This document shows, piece by piece, positions 1 through 6,949 of a stretch of DNA of 8,532 nt (the first letter of the stretch is position 1; each line of letters starts with the position of its first letter). Position numbers and translations under genes: made by a program. The DNA comes from Gammaproteobacteria bacterium (lineage in GTDB: Bacteria; Pseudomonadota; Gammaproteobacteria; SZUA-152). The notes under the pieces are model-generated. The model had not been told where the DNA came from. It saw nothing but the letters and a program-made list of their open reading frames with translations, and searched no databases. The stretch is from NCBI GenBank assembly GCA_030599435.1, contig JAUVNZ010000052.1, positions 1 through 8,532 on the forward strand, in the 5' to 3' direction.

Positions 1-2
1 AA

Positions 3-140
3 TTTCACCGCCGTCAATTAGCAATTGAAACTGGTTTTTTTCCCGCCAGGGAAATTGCTGCCACCTTGATGGTCTATTTATCATGCGTTGTGCGCATCAA
101 TGATTTTATCCAGCGCCCTTATATCAAAAATTTCCTGTAA
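3..140 (+). CDS. Possible 3' tail of a truncated unknown gene
   Basis: An open frame runs from the left edge for 45 codons to a TAA at 138-140. The translated tail mixes charged and hydrophobic residues (it begins FHRRQLAIETGF and ends RPYIKNFL) and looks like plausible protein, but I do not recognise a family. Its stop faces the stop of the leftward thioredoxin-fold gene 21 bases away, and both stops lie in the arms of one inverted repeat, as expected for a convergent gene pair. A run of this length without a stop can also occur by chance. The opposite strand is open in the same codon register for 26 codons, so one reading may be a shadow of the other. Confidence 0.38.
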   Translation, partial: FHRRQLAIETGFFPAREIAATLMVYLSCVVRINDFIQRPYIKNFL

Positions 141-166
141 ACACTTATCTATTTGCAAGGTTTACA
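136..166. repeat. Inverted repeat over two convergent stop codons; possible bidirectional terminator
   Basis: TGTAAAC (136-142) and GTTTACA (160-166) are perfect 7-base inverted arms. CTT (144-146) pairs with AAG (157-159) after one bulged A, giving about 10 base pairs around a 10-base loop. The left arm contains the TAA of the rightward partial frame and the right arm contains the TAA of the leftward gene. There is no clear T-run on either side, so it is at best an atypical intrinsic terminator. The arms resemble the half-sites of a TyrR box, but the spacing is far too long. Confidence 0.4.
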
Positions 167-1097
167 AGTCGGGCTGCAATAATCGGTTCATTTCCCAATA
201 ACCCGCCAACCGATAGAGGCCATCCTTTTTATTATCCAGGACCAGCAGTGCGGGCACATTCGTTATGCCAAGAACATTGCGCGCAGTTTTTGTATTCTGG
301 TTTAAAAATTCTATTGCTTTCTCATAACCGAACGTGGTCACAGGAATTTCTTCATCGTTAGGGAACCCACTCAACATTTCAAAATAGTCATCATTATTAA
401 TATTTACATTAGAATCTACTTTGCCATTAACAGACATTCTAATAAGTGACGTCTCTGGCAGCCGCGTATCCTGCAATGCTTCTTTTGCCGATTCAAGAAA
501 AGCTGTTTGACGTATTTCGATAGTGATTTTACCGTCTTTTACCAATTGATCGACATAACTCATCAAACGATGACAATGAGGACAACGGCTATCAACAAAA
601 GCAATAAGATGTAATGGCGCTTCCTGCTTTCCCAGAACAAGGCCTCGTCCATGTAACTGTTCCCTGGAGTAGCGTGGCGCGGCCAGTGTGCCGTCGGTCA
701 ACCAGGTATTGCCACGTATAATCACCACACCCTGACATCGTTCTACCCAACCCGTAATTCGTTTTTCTGATTGGTCTTTACGACCCGGTTGGCGCAGTTT
801 TGCAAAACCATCGACTCGGATCAGAGACGGACCTACTTTCATGGAATTAAGTTTAGTAATTGTGATGGGTCCGTCGCCGAACTCGAGTTTTAATTGCAGC
901 CGGGCTGAACGTTCAAAAAAAACGGGGATATCTTTTTCGGCAATGGGTCGAGCACAGAAAACTTCCTTTGAAGAAAAAGTCTTTGCTGCAAATAATTCTG
1001 CGCTGAATAAAAGTCCAAATAACAGTCCAAACAACAGTAAAGCGGTTTTGTTAATCGTTTTGCTAAAAGAGGATAGATTAATAAACGATAGATTCAT
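162..1097 (-). CDS. Secreted DsbC/DsbG-like thioredoxin-fold thiol:disulfide protein
   Basis: This 311-residue protein has a probable signal peptide: a hydrophobic core at about 19-37 rich in L, F and G, with likely cleavage near LFA-AK. It probably acts in the periplasm. The N-terminal part (about 40-150) suits a DsbC/DsbG-like dimerisation or spacer region and carries two cysteines, C48 and C121. The C-terminal part is a thioredoxin fold with a CPHC active site at 172-175 and a probable cis-proline at P282 in NVPALLV. Classical DsbC has CGYC and a Thr before the cis-proline; CPHC preceded by Val is more like DsbA, so I do not assign dsbC or dsbG. It lies 31 bases downstream of rnd on the same strand and may be cotranscribed. 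The ATG at 1097 has only a weak upstream GAG, but the signal peptide begins close behind it, which supports this start. Confidence 0.85.
   Translation of the reverse strand: MNLSFINLSSFSKTINKTALLLFGLLFGLLFSAELFAAKTFSSKEVFCARPIAEKDIPVFFERSARLQLKLEFGDGPITITKLNSMKVGPSLIRVDGFAKLRQPGRKDQSEKRITGWVERCQGVVIIRGNTWLTDGTLAAPRYSREQLHGRGLVLGKQEAPLHLIAFVDSRCPHCHRLMSYVDQLVKDGKITIEIRQTAFLESAKEALQDTRLPETSLIRMSVNGKVDSNVNINNDDYFEMLSGFPNDEEIPVTTFGYEKAIEFLNQNTKTARNVLGITNVPALLVLDNKKDGLYRLAGYWEMNRLLQPDL
1012..1035. repeat. 12-base tandem duplication in a signal peptide
   Basis: Two adjacent 12-base units, AGTCCAAATAAC and AGTCCAAACAAC, differ at one base. On the coding strand they encode repeated GLLF in the hydrophobic core of the signal peptide. 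The unit is a multiple of three, so gain or loss of a copy would lengthen or shorten the core without a frameshift. Confidence 0.75.
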
Positions 1098-1128
1098 AAA
1101 AAGAATACTCGATTTAATCAGGGCTCTA

Positions 1129-2289
1129 TTAATGATTCTTTAATTCCAGTTTTCCATCAACAATTTGTATCACCTGCTTACCCGATAACACAGCCTGCAA
1201 ATCATGGCCAGCTAATTCAGCGCGCCAGCCATGCAGCACCGGGCTATCCGTTTTCCCTAATATCAAGCCTTCCAACTCCTTGCGGTTCGCCAGTAGTGCA
1301 GGACTTACTTCATGTTCAGCACCTCGCGCACGCAATACAGCCATCAACACATCCACCAAAGCATCCTGTGCTGGCGTAAGCCTTCTCCCCTCTACTTTTT
1401 TAGGCCAGTTTTCTTTTGGTGAATTCTTGCCCCGTTTAATCACTGCCAGCAAGGCATCACCGTGGTTCTGGATGGTTTTGTTTTCAAGGCCACGAATCTT
1501 TTCCAGGCCAGCTTTATCTCCAGGAGCAAAGCGTGAAATATCCACCATAACGTCATCCTTCAGCACCCAACGTCGTGGTCGGTTGATCTTCTTCGCCTGA
1601 TCTTCTCGCCAAACTGACAGCCCACTCAAAATGGCCAACTGAACGCCTTTGAGCTTTTGTCTGCCCTTCACTCTTTTCCACAAGGTTTCCTCAGGCGGCG
1701 AGTAAGTATTGATGTTGGTTAACTCATCAAAATCCTCCTGCAGCCAGTCTAACCTTCCTTTGGCTTTCAAAGTTTCTACCTGCTGGTGATATATTTTAAA
1801 TAGATAGCGCACATCATCAGCAGCATAGGTTAATTGCGCTTCATCCAATGGCCGTTGAGTCCAGTCGGTACGGGTATGCATTTTATCCAGTTCTATACCC
1901 AGCATACCTTTCACTAAATTGGCATAACCCACCTGTTCACCAAAACCTAGCAGAGTGGCAGCGACCTGAGAATCAAACAACGGCTTTGGCAAATCACCGC
2001 GCAAGTCAAAAAAGATTTCCATATCCTGCCGGGCAGAATGCATCACTTTGGTAACATTCGGGTCGTAGATAATATCCAACAACGGATCAAGATTATCGAG
2101 TGCCAGGGGATCGACACAGGTAATAATTCCCTCTGCGGCCACCTGCAATAAACAAAGCTGGGCGCGATAGGTCTTCTCACGTAGAAATTCGGTATCCAAC
2201 GCCAGCACAGGTTGGCCTCGAAGTCTGTCACATAGCTCCGTGAGTCCGGCCTCGGAATCTACAAATGTATCCTGGATTGAGTCATTCAT
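1129..2289 (-). CDS. rnd: Ribonuclease D
   Basis: RNase D is a 3'-to-5' exoribonuclease that helps mature tRNA 3' ends and other small RNAs in the cytoplasm. The 386-residue length is close to the family norm (E. coli about 375). The DEDDy exonuclease domain occupies about 10-185: Exo I DTEF with D32 and E34, Exo II HSARQDMEIF with D89, and Exo III YAADDVRYL with Y155 and D159. All catalytic residues are present. An HRDC region follows from about 208 to 285 (KLKGVQLAILSGLSVWRE onward), and the rest matches the usual second helical repeat. The ATG at 2289 agrees with the expected distance to Exo I; its ribosome site is weak. It is the first gene of a leftward pair with the Dsb-like protein and is divergent from the membrane-protein/mpl cluster. 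Confidence 0.96.
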   Translation of the reverse strand: MNDSIQDTFVDSEAGLTELCDRLRGQPVLALDTEFLREKTYRAQLCLLQVAAEGIITCVDPLALDNLDPLLDIIYDPNVTKVMHSARQDMEIFFDLRGDLPKPLFDSQVAATLLGFGEQVGYANLVKGMLGIELDKMHTRTDWTQRPLDEAQLTYAADDVRYLFKIYHQQVETLKAKGRLDWLQEDFDELTNINTYSPPEETLWKRVKGRQKLKGVQLAILSGLSVWREDQAKKINRPRRWVLKDDVMVDISRFAPGDKAGLEKIRGLENKTIQNHGDALLAVIKRGKNSPKENWPKKVEGRRLTPAQDALVDVLMAVLRARGAEHEVSPALLANRKELEGLILGKTDSPVLHGWRAELAGHDLQAVLSGKQVIQIVDGKLELKNH

Positions 2290-2290
2290 G

Positions 2291-2310
2291 GTCTTAATAT
2301 TAGTCTTAAT
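2291..2310. repeat. 8-base direct repeat next to the rnd start
   Basis: GTCTTAAT occurs at 2291-2298 and 2303-2310, with a 12-base period, directly upstream of the rnd start codon. On the rnd transcript it would fill the place of the ribosome binding site. It may be chance in AT-rich sequence. Confidence 0.5.
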
Positions 2311-2360
2311 CTATTTTCCTGAAAATGCACCAAAAGCCCGAAATAACAGCCCCATACCAC

Positions 2361-2366
2361 AATATA
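2361..2366 (-). promoter_or_regulatory. Candidate -10 element for rnd
   Basis: Read leftward, this is TATATT, matching TATAAT at 5 of 6 positions. No good TTGACA-like -35 sits at the usual distance. Transcription would start near 2354, giving a leader of about 65 bases before rnd. The call rests on one hexamer. Confidence 0.3.
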
Positions 2367-2391
2367 GAGAAGCTTTTTCGCCAGTTTATGA

Positions 2392-2400
2392 TGCTATGAT
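2392..2400 (+). promoter_or_regulatory. Candidate extended -10 promoter for the membrane protein-mpl-ubiX-LON cluster
   Basis: TGCTATGAT fits an extended -10 element (TG, one base, then a 5-of-6 match to TATAAT). There is no convincing -35, which extended -10 promoters can tolerate. Start of transcription would be near 2407, leaving a leader of about 85 bases. The element overlaps the first arm of the paired dyads at 2393-2430, so a protein bound there could control it. Confidence 0.4.
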
Positions 2401-2430
2401 TGTGACATAGCGTTATGTGCTAACCATAAC
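2393..2430. repeat. Two adjacent 6-base dyads with 7-base centres; operator or leader hairpins
   Basis: GCTATG (2393-2398) pairs with CATAGC (2406-2411), and GTTATG (2412-2417) directly follows and pairs with CATAAC (2425-2430). Both dyads have perfect 6-base arms and exactly 7 bases between them, and their centres are 19 bases apart. The four arms share the core TATG/CATA. This regular layout sits on the best promoter candidate of the divergent region, so it could be a double operator, or the second dyad could form a hairpin at the start of the mRNA leader. Confidence 0.6.
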
Positions 2431-2453
2431 ACCTTTCATGTTTGAACAAGGCC

Positions 2454-2473
2454 TAGTTAGAAGGTTGTAACTA
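2454..2473. repeat. 6-base dyad in the leader of the membrane-protein gene
   Basis: TAGTTA (2454-2459) and TAACTA (2468-2473) flank an 8-base centre. It ends 18 bases before the start codon. The AAGG at 2461-2464, the only Shine-Dalgarno-like stretch here, lies in the loop, too far from the start for normal use. A dyad this short could be chance. Confidence 0.4.
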
Positions 2474-2491
2474 ACCACCGACACACTATTC

Positions 2492-3007
2492 ATGTTCGCA
2501 CTACTGACAATGTTTGTTGACCTGTGCCGGATGCGGGCCAAGCCTCAACACTTGCCCTATTCGCAGTTTCTGATGTTGTTTTGTATCGGGTGTTATTTTC
2601 TGCTGGGCTTCGCCACCTCCATACTGGAACAGGGATTTGGCCTGGCAATTCTCGCTGCAGGTGCGGACACAGGACTCATGGTAGGCCTGACCTATATTGG
2701 TCTGCAGATGAGGGGCTCCGAAACACGCGCGGTACAAACTATTACTGCATTAACGGGCACAGGCGCCCTGTTCGAATTAGTCGGCTGGCCACTGGTTATT
2801 TTCCTGCAACAACTTGAGGAAGGTCAATCCAGTAGTTTGTCCTTAGTACTATTTGCGTTGGTAATTTGGAACATTATGGTAATCGGCAATATCTTGCGCC
2901 ACGCATTTAACGTACCCATGTGGGTAGGAATAAGCATTGCATTGCTATATATCTACATCACTTTACGTGTAATGGCTGTATTATATGGCACTGCGGTTAT
3001 CAGTTAA
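2492..3007 (+). CDS. Unrecognised polytopic inner-membrane protein
   Basis: I cannot assign a function to this 171-residue protein. It is mostly hydrophobic, with likely membrane spans at about 23-43, 50-71, 83-106, 115-134 and 143-165. A short basic N-terminal segment (DLCRMRAKPQHLP, 10-22) probably lies in the cytoplasm, and the loop QLEEGQSSS lies near 107-115. There is no signal-peptide cleavage site, metal-binding motif or nucleotide-binding motif. The layout vaguely recalls small Yip1-like membrane proteins, but I would not name it so. Its stop is 3 bases before the mpl ATG, so the two are almost surely cotranscribed and perhaps translationally coupled; a link to cell-wall recycling or to the membrane is inference from position. 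The start at 2492 lacks a good ribosome site, and the ATG at 2510 is an alternative. Confidence 0.82.
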   Translation: MFALLTMFVDLCRMRAKPQHLPYSQFLMLFCIGCYFLLGFATSILEQGFGLAILAAGADTGLMVGLTYIGLQMRGSETRAVQTITALTGTGALFELVGWPLVIFLQQLEEGQSSSLSLVLFALVIWNIMVIGNILRHAFNVPMWVGISIALLYIYITLRVMAVLYGTAVIS

Positions 3008-3010
3008 CTT

Positions 3011-4408
3011 ATGGCAAAAATGCACATCCACATTCTCGGTATTTGCGGCACTTTCATGGGTGGTATAGCCCTGTTGGCTCGCGAGCTTGGCTTTAAGGTC
3101 AGTGGTTCAGACCAGAATGTTTATCCACCCATGAGCACCCAGTTAGCGGATGCTGGCATCAAGCTCACAGAGGGTTTTGATCCATCCCAACTTTTTTCAC
3201 CACAAGATGTACCGCCAGATCTGGTGGTTATTGGCAATGCCCTTTCACGTGGTAATCCGGCAGTAGAATATGTTCTTGAACGCGGCCTGCCCTACACTTC
3301 CGGGCCAGCTTTTCTTGCCGAACATTGTTTGCAAGACCGTTGGGTGCTGGCCGTTGCAGGAACTCATGGCAAAACCACTACGGCCAGTATGTTGGCCTGG
3401 ATTCTGGAATACGCCAAACTCACGCCGGGTTTTCTTATTGGTGGTGTGCCACTCAATTTTGGAGTTTCAGCACGTGCCGGCAAAAAACCTTTTTTTGTGG
3501 TGGAAGCTGATGAATATGACACCGCTTTTTTTGATAAACGTTCCAAGTTTGTTCACTACCGGCCACGCACTGTAGTACTGAATAATCTGGAATACGATCA
3601 CGCCGACATTTTCCCCGACATTGAAGCCATCGAAACACAGTTTCACCACCTTGTTCGTATAGTGCCTGGCAATGGTCTTATCATCGCACCCAAAAATGAC
3701 ACGCATGTACAAAATGTTCTGGCTATGGGTTGTTGGACACCGGTGGAAACATTATCAAACACAGAAACCCAAAAGAATGATGGAAGTTGGTACACCGAAC
3801 TGAATGAACCCGATGGAAGTGTTTTTAAAGTATTGTTCGATGGAAAAGACCAGGGCACAGTCAATTGGTCGTTAATGGGTAACCACAATGTCAGTAATGC
3901 ACTCGCTGCAATTGCTGCCGCACGTCATGCTGGCGTGCCCACTCATCATGCAATAGAAGCTCTTGCAGAATTCAAAACTCCGAAACGGCGCATGGAAGTT
4001 CGCGGTGTCATCAACGACATTACTGTTTATGATGATTTTGCTCACCACCCCACAGCAATCAAATCAACGCTGGCTGGTTTGCGCGCCAAGGTGGGTGATG
4101 CGCACATTATTGCCATACTGGAGCCACGTTCGAACACTATGCGTCTTGGCATACACAAAAATACACTGGGGCCATCACTCAACAATGCCGATTCAGTAAA
4201 GCTGTATGCCCCGCCGGATTTATCCTGGGATTCAAGCACCGTCACCACACAACTTGGAAATAAAGCCCAGGTGTTTACTGATATCAATACGATTGTGGAA
4301 AACGTAACAAGCGCAGCTCGCAGCGGCGATCATGTTCTTATCATGAGTAATGGTGGATTTGGTGGCCTTCACGATAAATTATTACATTCTTTAGAAAAAG
4401 CTGACTAA
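3011..4408 (+). CDS. mpl: UDP-N-acetylmuramate:L-alanyl-gamma-D-glutamyl-meso-diaminopimelate ligase
   Basis: Mpl is a cytoplasmic ATP-dependent Mur-family ligase that joins the recycled tripeptide L-Ala-D-Glu-mDAP to UDP-MurNAc, returning old wall peptides to peptidoglycan synthesis. At 465 residues it is close to E. coli Mpl (457). Visible motifs in order are the N-terminal dinucleotide-like glycine turn GICGTFMGG (10-18), the ATP loop GTHGKTTT (117-124), [16 protein letters not shown] (165-180) with [13 protein letters not shown] after it, the Mur-ligase segment [11 protein letters not shown] (290-300), [10 protein letters not shown] (341-350), EPRSNTMR (371-378) and [13 protein letters not shown] near the end. 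[16 protein letters not shown] and the C-terminal SNGGFGG separate it from MurC. It is the second gene of the cluster, 3 bases after the membrane protein and 7 before ubiX. The ribosome site is weak, which suggests coupling to the upstream gene. Confidence 0.97.
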   Translation: MAKMHIHILGICGTFMGGIALLARELGFKVSGSDQNVYPPMSTQLADAGIKLTEGFDPSQLFSPQDVPPDLVVIGNALSRGNPAVEYVLERGLPYTSGPAFLAEHCLQDRWVLAVAGTHGKTTTASMLAWILEYAKLTPGFLIGGVPLNFGVSARAGKKPFFVVEADEYDTAFFDKRSKFVHYRPRTVVLNNLEYDHADIFPDIEAIETQFHHLVRIVPGNGLIIAPKNDTHVQNVLAMGCWTPVETLSNTETQKNDGSWYTELNEPDGSVFKVLFDGKDQGTVNWSLMGNHNVSNALAAIAAARHAGVPTHHAIEALAEFKTPKRRMEVRGVINDITVYDDFAHHPTAIKSTLAGLRAKVGDAHIIAILEPRSNTMRLGIHKNTLGPSLNNADSVKLYAPPDLSWDSSTVTTQLGNKAQVFTDINTIVENVTSAARSGDHVLIMSNGGFGGLHDKLLHSLEKAD

Positions 4409-4415
4409 ACGCATC

Positions 4416-5033
4416 ATGAAAACAGACTGCATAACGCTAGCTATCACCGGTGCCTCAGGCAGCCAATACGGTTTGCGATTGCTTGAATGTTTGCTAGCAG
4501 CGAATCAGCAGGTTTACCTGATGATCTCAGCCCCGGCGCAAGTGGTCATCGCCACTGAAACAGAACTTAAACTACCGGGTCGACCGGAAGAACAACAAGC
4601 TTTCCTGTCTGACCTCTATAATGCAAAACCTGACCAACTCAAAGTTTTCGGGCGGGATCAATGGATGTCACCAGTTGCTAGTGGTTCCAACAGTGCGAGA
4701 GCCATGGTAATTTGCCCCTGCTCATCGGCGACGCTATCTTCAGTAGCTCATGGCTCAAGCCGGGATCTTATTGAGCGTGCAGCTGATGTGATGATAAAAG
4801 AACGACGCCAGCTTATACTGGTAACACGAGAGATGCCGGTATCCAGCATTCATCTGGAAAACATGCTTACACTTTCTAATCAGGACGTTACTATTATGCC
4901 GGCCAGCCCCGGTTTTTATCATCAACCGCAATCAATTAACGACCTGGTGGATTTTGTTGTAGCTCGTGTACTGGATCATCTTAATATTGAACAAACATTG
5001 ATAGCCCGCTGGGGTGAAGCGGATGATAAGTAA
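4416..5033 (+). CDS. ubiX: Flavin prenyltransferase UbiX
   Basis: UbiX attaches a dimethylallyl group to reduced FMN to make prenylated FMN, the cofactor of the decarboxylase UbiD in ubiquinone synthesis. This 205-residue protein has the flavodoxin-like FMN site: [10 protein letters not shown] (10-19), the segment [17 protein letters not shown] (97-113), and then [20 protein letters not shown] (114-133). The signature [17 protein letters not shown] (135-151) and the C-terminal [20 protein letters not shown] (161-180) are complete. It starts 7 bases after mpl and stops 8 bases before the LON-domain gene. No ubiD is present in the window. Adjacency with mpl occurs, as I recall, in other gammaproteobacteria such as Pseudomonas. 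The ribosome site is weak. Confidence 0.96.
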   Translation: MKTDCITLAITGASGSQYGLRLLECLLAANQQVYLMISAPAQVVIATETELKLPGRPEEQQAFLSDLYNAKPDQLKVFGRDQWMSPVASGSNSARAMVICPCSSATLSSVAHGSSRDLIERAADVMIKERRQLILVTREMPVSSIHLENMLTLSNQDVTIMPASPGFYHQPQSINDLVDFVVARVLDHLNIEQTLIARWGEADDK

Positions 5034-5041
5034 CAATTGAA

Positions 5042-5629
5042 ATGAGCACCATTACTATACCTTTGTTCCCTTTACACGCCGTGTTATTTCCTGGCGGCAC
5101 CCTGCCCCTGCGCATATTCGAACCTCGCTACCTGGACATGGTGAGCACCTGCATGAAGGAAGATAAAGGTTTTGGTGTATGCCTGATTAAAGAAGGTTCC
5201 GAAGTCGGCAAAGCGGCAGATACCTATGAAACCGGCACACTCAGCGAGATAACGTACTTTAATCAACAACCAGATGGCTTGCTTGGAATTACCGCACAAG
5301 GCAAACAACGATTTAAAATATTATCTACCGAGGTCCAGGCCAACCAACTTACACTAGCCGAAGTTGAATTACTGGAAAATGAAAAATCCTGTCCTTTACC
5401 AGAAGAATATTCCGAAGCAGCTGAAGTGCTTAAAAGTTTATTAGAGCAACTGGGTTACCCATTCATAAAGATGGAAAAGGATTATGAAAACGCCAGCTGG
5501 GTAGGAAGTCGTTTAGCAGAACTACTGCCGATAAGGCTGGAGCAAAAACAATATTTCCTGCAGTTAGACGACCCCATTCAACGCATGGAACGCCTTGCAG
5601 TTTTGTTAGAAGAAATGGAGATTAGTTGA
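5042..5629 (+). CDS. Stand-alone LON substrate-binding-domain protein
   Basis: The 195-residue protein consists of the N-terminal substrate-recognition domain of Lon protease without the ATPase or protease parts. The N-terminal signature is clear: PLFPLHAVLFPG (7-18) and LPLRIFEPRY (21-30), followed by MVSTCMKEDKGFGVCLIKEG and the beta strands typical of the fold. The C-terminal half (about 125-195) is charged and helical. Such proteins (COG2802-type) are widespread, and their bacterial role is largely unknown; binding of unfolded protein or an adaptor role is inference. There is no catalytic Ser-Lys dyad or Walker motif, and the length suits the stand-alone family, so this is not a broken lon. 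It is the last gene of the rightward cluster, 8 bases after ubiX, and it converges on tyrS. Confidence 0.93.
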   Translation: MSTITIPLFPLHAVLFPGGTLPLRIFEPRYLDMVSTCMKEDKGFGVCLIKEGSEVGKAADTYETGTLSEITYFNQQPDGLLGITAQGKQRFKILSTEVQANQLTLAEVELLENEKSCPLPEEYSEAAEVLKSLLEQLGYPFIKMEKDYENASWVGSRLAELLPIRLEQKQYFLQLDDPIQRMERLAVLLEEMEIS

Positions 5630-5636
5630 ATAAATT

Positions 5637-6836
5637 CTACACAACAGCAACACGAGCAAAACGACGCTTACCTACCTGATACACATGCTGGGTTCCAGAC
5701 TTAATAACAAGCTTGGCATCCTCGACACGATCACCGTCAATTTTCACCGCACCTTGCTTGATCATGCGCATCGCATCTGAAGTACTGTTCACCAAGTTCG
5801 CATCTTTCAATAAATTACCAATCACCAAACCACCATCCTTTGCCGTAAGTTCAACTTCAGGCATATCTTCCGGCATGGCACCTTTCTGAAAACGAGCGAT
5901 GAATGCCTCTTTGGCTTTTGTTGCAGCAGCCTCATCATGGAAACGCTCAATGATTTCTTCGCATAACAGGAATTTAATGTCGCGAGGGTTTGCACCATCT
6001 TCAACCTGTTGTTTAAAACCAGCAATCTCATCCAGTGGACGGAAACTCAACAACTCGAAATAACGCCACATCAATTCATCAGAGATAGACATCAGTTTGC
6101 CAAACATTTCTTCCGGCGGCTCATCAATGCCAATGTAGTTGCCCAAAGATTTTGACATCTTTTGCACACCATCCAGTCCTTCCAGTAATGGCATGGTCAA
6201 CACAACCTGCTGTTCCTGTCCGTAGGTCTTTTGCAACTCACGACCCACCAACAGATTAAATTTTTGATCAGTACCGCCCAGCTCCACATCAGCGCGCATG
6301 GCAACTGAATCGTAACCCTGGATCAATGGGTATAGAAATTCATGAATGGCGATGGGTTGGCCACCCTTGTACCGTTTACTAAAGTCGTCCCGCTCCAACA
6401 TGCGTGCAACGGTATGTTTGGCAGCAAGCTGAATTAACTCGGATGTGTTCATCTCGTTCATCCAGCTTGAGTTGAACATCACCAGTGTTTTTTCTGGATC
6501 GAGAATTTTGAAAATTTGCTGCTCGTACGTTCTCGCATTGTCAATGACGTCATCACGCGTTAACGGGGGACGTGTTGCATTTTTTCCTGTGGGGTCGCCG
6601 ATCATGCCGGTGAAATCACCAATCAGAAACAGTACCTCATGACCGAGATCCTGAAACTGGCGCAATTTATTAATCAACACCGTGTGCCCCAGATGCAAAT
6701 CTGGCGCAGTGGGATCAAAACCCGCCTTGATACGCAGAGGTTTACCGCGGGCAAGTTTGGTCTTGAGCTCCTCTTCTACCAGGATTTCTTCCGCACCACG
6801 TTTAATTTGTTCCAGAGCCTTATCGGCAGACACCAT
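5637..6836 (-). CDS. tyrS: Tyrosine--tRNA ligase (KMSKS type)
   Basis: This class I synthetase charges tRNA-Tyr with tyrosine in the cytoplasm. With the ATG at 6836 it has 399 residues. Visible motifs are the HIGH-box variant HLGH (48-51) in [13 protein letters not shown], the tyrosine-pocket region [10 protein letters not shown] and [12 protein letters not shown] (about 169-195), the KMSKS loop (226-230) and a C-terminal S4 RNA-binding domain (about 336-397). KMSKS rather than KFGKT places it in the TyrZ-like branch, not the E. coli TyrS branch. The frame also opens at an upstream TTG (6851), but a GGAG at 6846-6849 stands 9 bases before the ATG and overlaps the first codons of the longer form, so the ATG is preferred. 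It is divergent from the M23 peptidase gene and convergent with the LON-domain gene. Confidence 0.96.
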   Translation of the reverse strand: MVSADKALEQIKRGAEEILVEEELKTKLARGKPLRIKAGFDPTAPDLHLGHTVLINKLRQFQDLGHEVLFLIGDFTGMIGDPTGKNATRPPLTRDDVIDNARTYEQQIFKILDPEKTLVMFNSSWMNEMNTSELIQLAAKHTVARMLERDDFSKRYKGGQPIAIHEFLYPLIQGYDSVAMRADVELGGTDQKFNLLVGRELQKTYGQEQQVVLTMPLLEGLDGVQKMSKSLGNYIGIDEPPEEMFGKLMSISDELMWRYFELLSFRPLDEIAGFKQQVEDGANPRDIKFLLCEEIIERFHDEAAATKAKEAFIARFQKGAMPEDMPEVELTAKDGGLVIGNLLKDANLVNSTSDAMRMIKQGAVKIDGDRVEDAKLVIKSGTQHVYQVGKRRFARVAVV

Positions 6837-6845
6837 ACTGCTATT

Positions 6846-6849
6846 CTCC
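6846..6849 (-). promoter_or_regulatory. tyrS ribosome binding site, decides the start
   Basis: Read leftward, this is GGAG with 9 bases to the ATG at 6836. It is the clearest Shine-Dalgarno site in the window. If TTG at 6851 were the start, this site would lie inside the coding region. Confidence 0.75.
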
Positions 6850-6910
6850 AAAATTACTCGAACCGCTTATTACCAAACTCACCTGGCTTTAAGCCATCAA
6901 ATTGGCCGGC

Positions 6911-6939
6911 ATTATAACGTAACCAGAACCCGTAACCAG
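6911..6939 (-). promoter_or_regulatory. tyrS promoter
   Basis: Read leftward, a perfect TATAAT lies at 6916-6911. With a 17-base spacer the -35 would be CTGGTT (6939-6934), a poor match to TTGACA. The start would fall near 6904, giving a leader of about 68 bases. The weak -35, overlapped by a repeat, suggests that an activator or repressor could act here. Confidence 0.6.
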
Positions 6940-6940
6940 A
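6918..6940. repeat. 10-base direct repeat over the tyrS promoter
   Basis: CGTAACCAGA occurs at 6918-6927 and, identically, at 6931-6940 with 3 bases between. One copy fills the spacer of the tyrS promoter and the other covers the -35. Both contain TAACCA, as does the neighbouring palindrome. Confidence 0.75.
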
Positions 6941-6949
6941 TAAGCGAAT

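Noticed and set aside
81..158. In-frame 26-codon open stretch after the stop of the Dsb-like gene, ending in a double stop TGA TAA
   Set aside because: It would need stop-codon readthrough or a TTG start without a ribosome site. It is in codon register antisense to the rightward edge frame, so it is likely a shadow of it, and the Dsb-like protein already ends at a natural place.
136..166. TyrR box, because of the TGTAAA and TTTACA half-sites
   Set aside because: The half-sites are 19 bases apart instead of 6, and they lie at gene ends rather than at a promoter.
841..1143. Rightward open frame of 100 codons over the start of the Dsb-like gene
   Set aside because: It is antisense to the signal peptide and N-terminal part of a well-supported protein and its composition looks like a shadow.
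5042..5629. Remnant of a truncated lon protease gene
   Set aside because: The length and start/stop context suit the stand-alone LON-domain family, and no ATPase or protease fragment follows.
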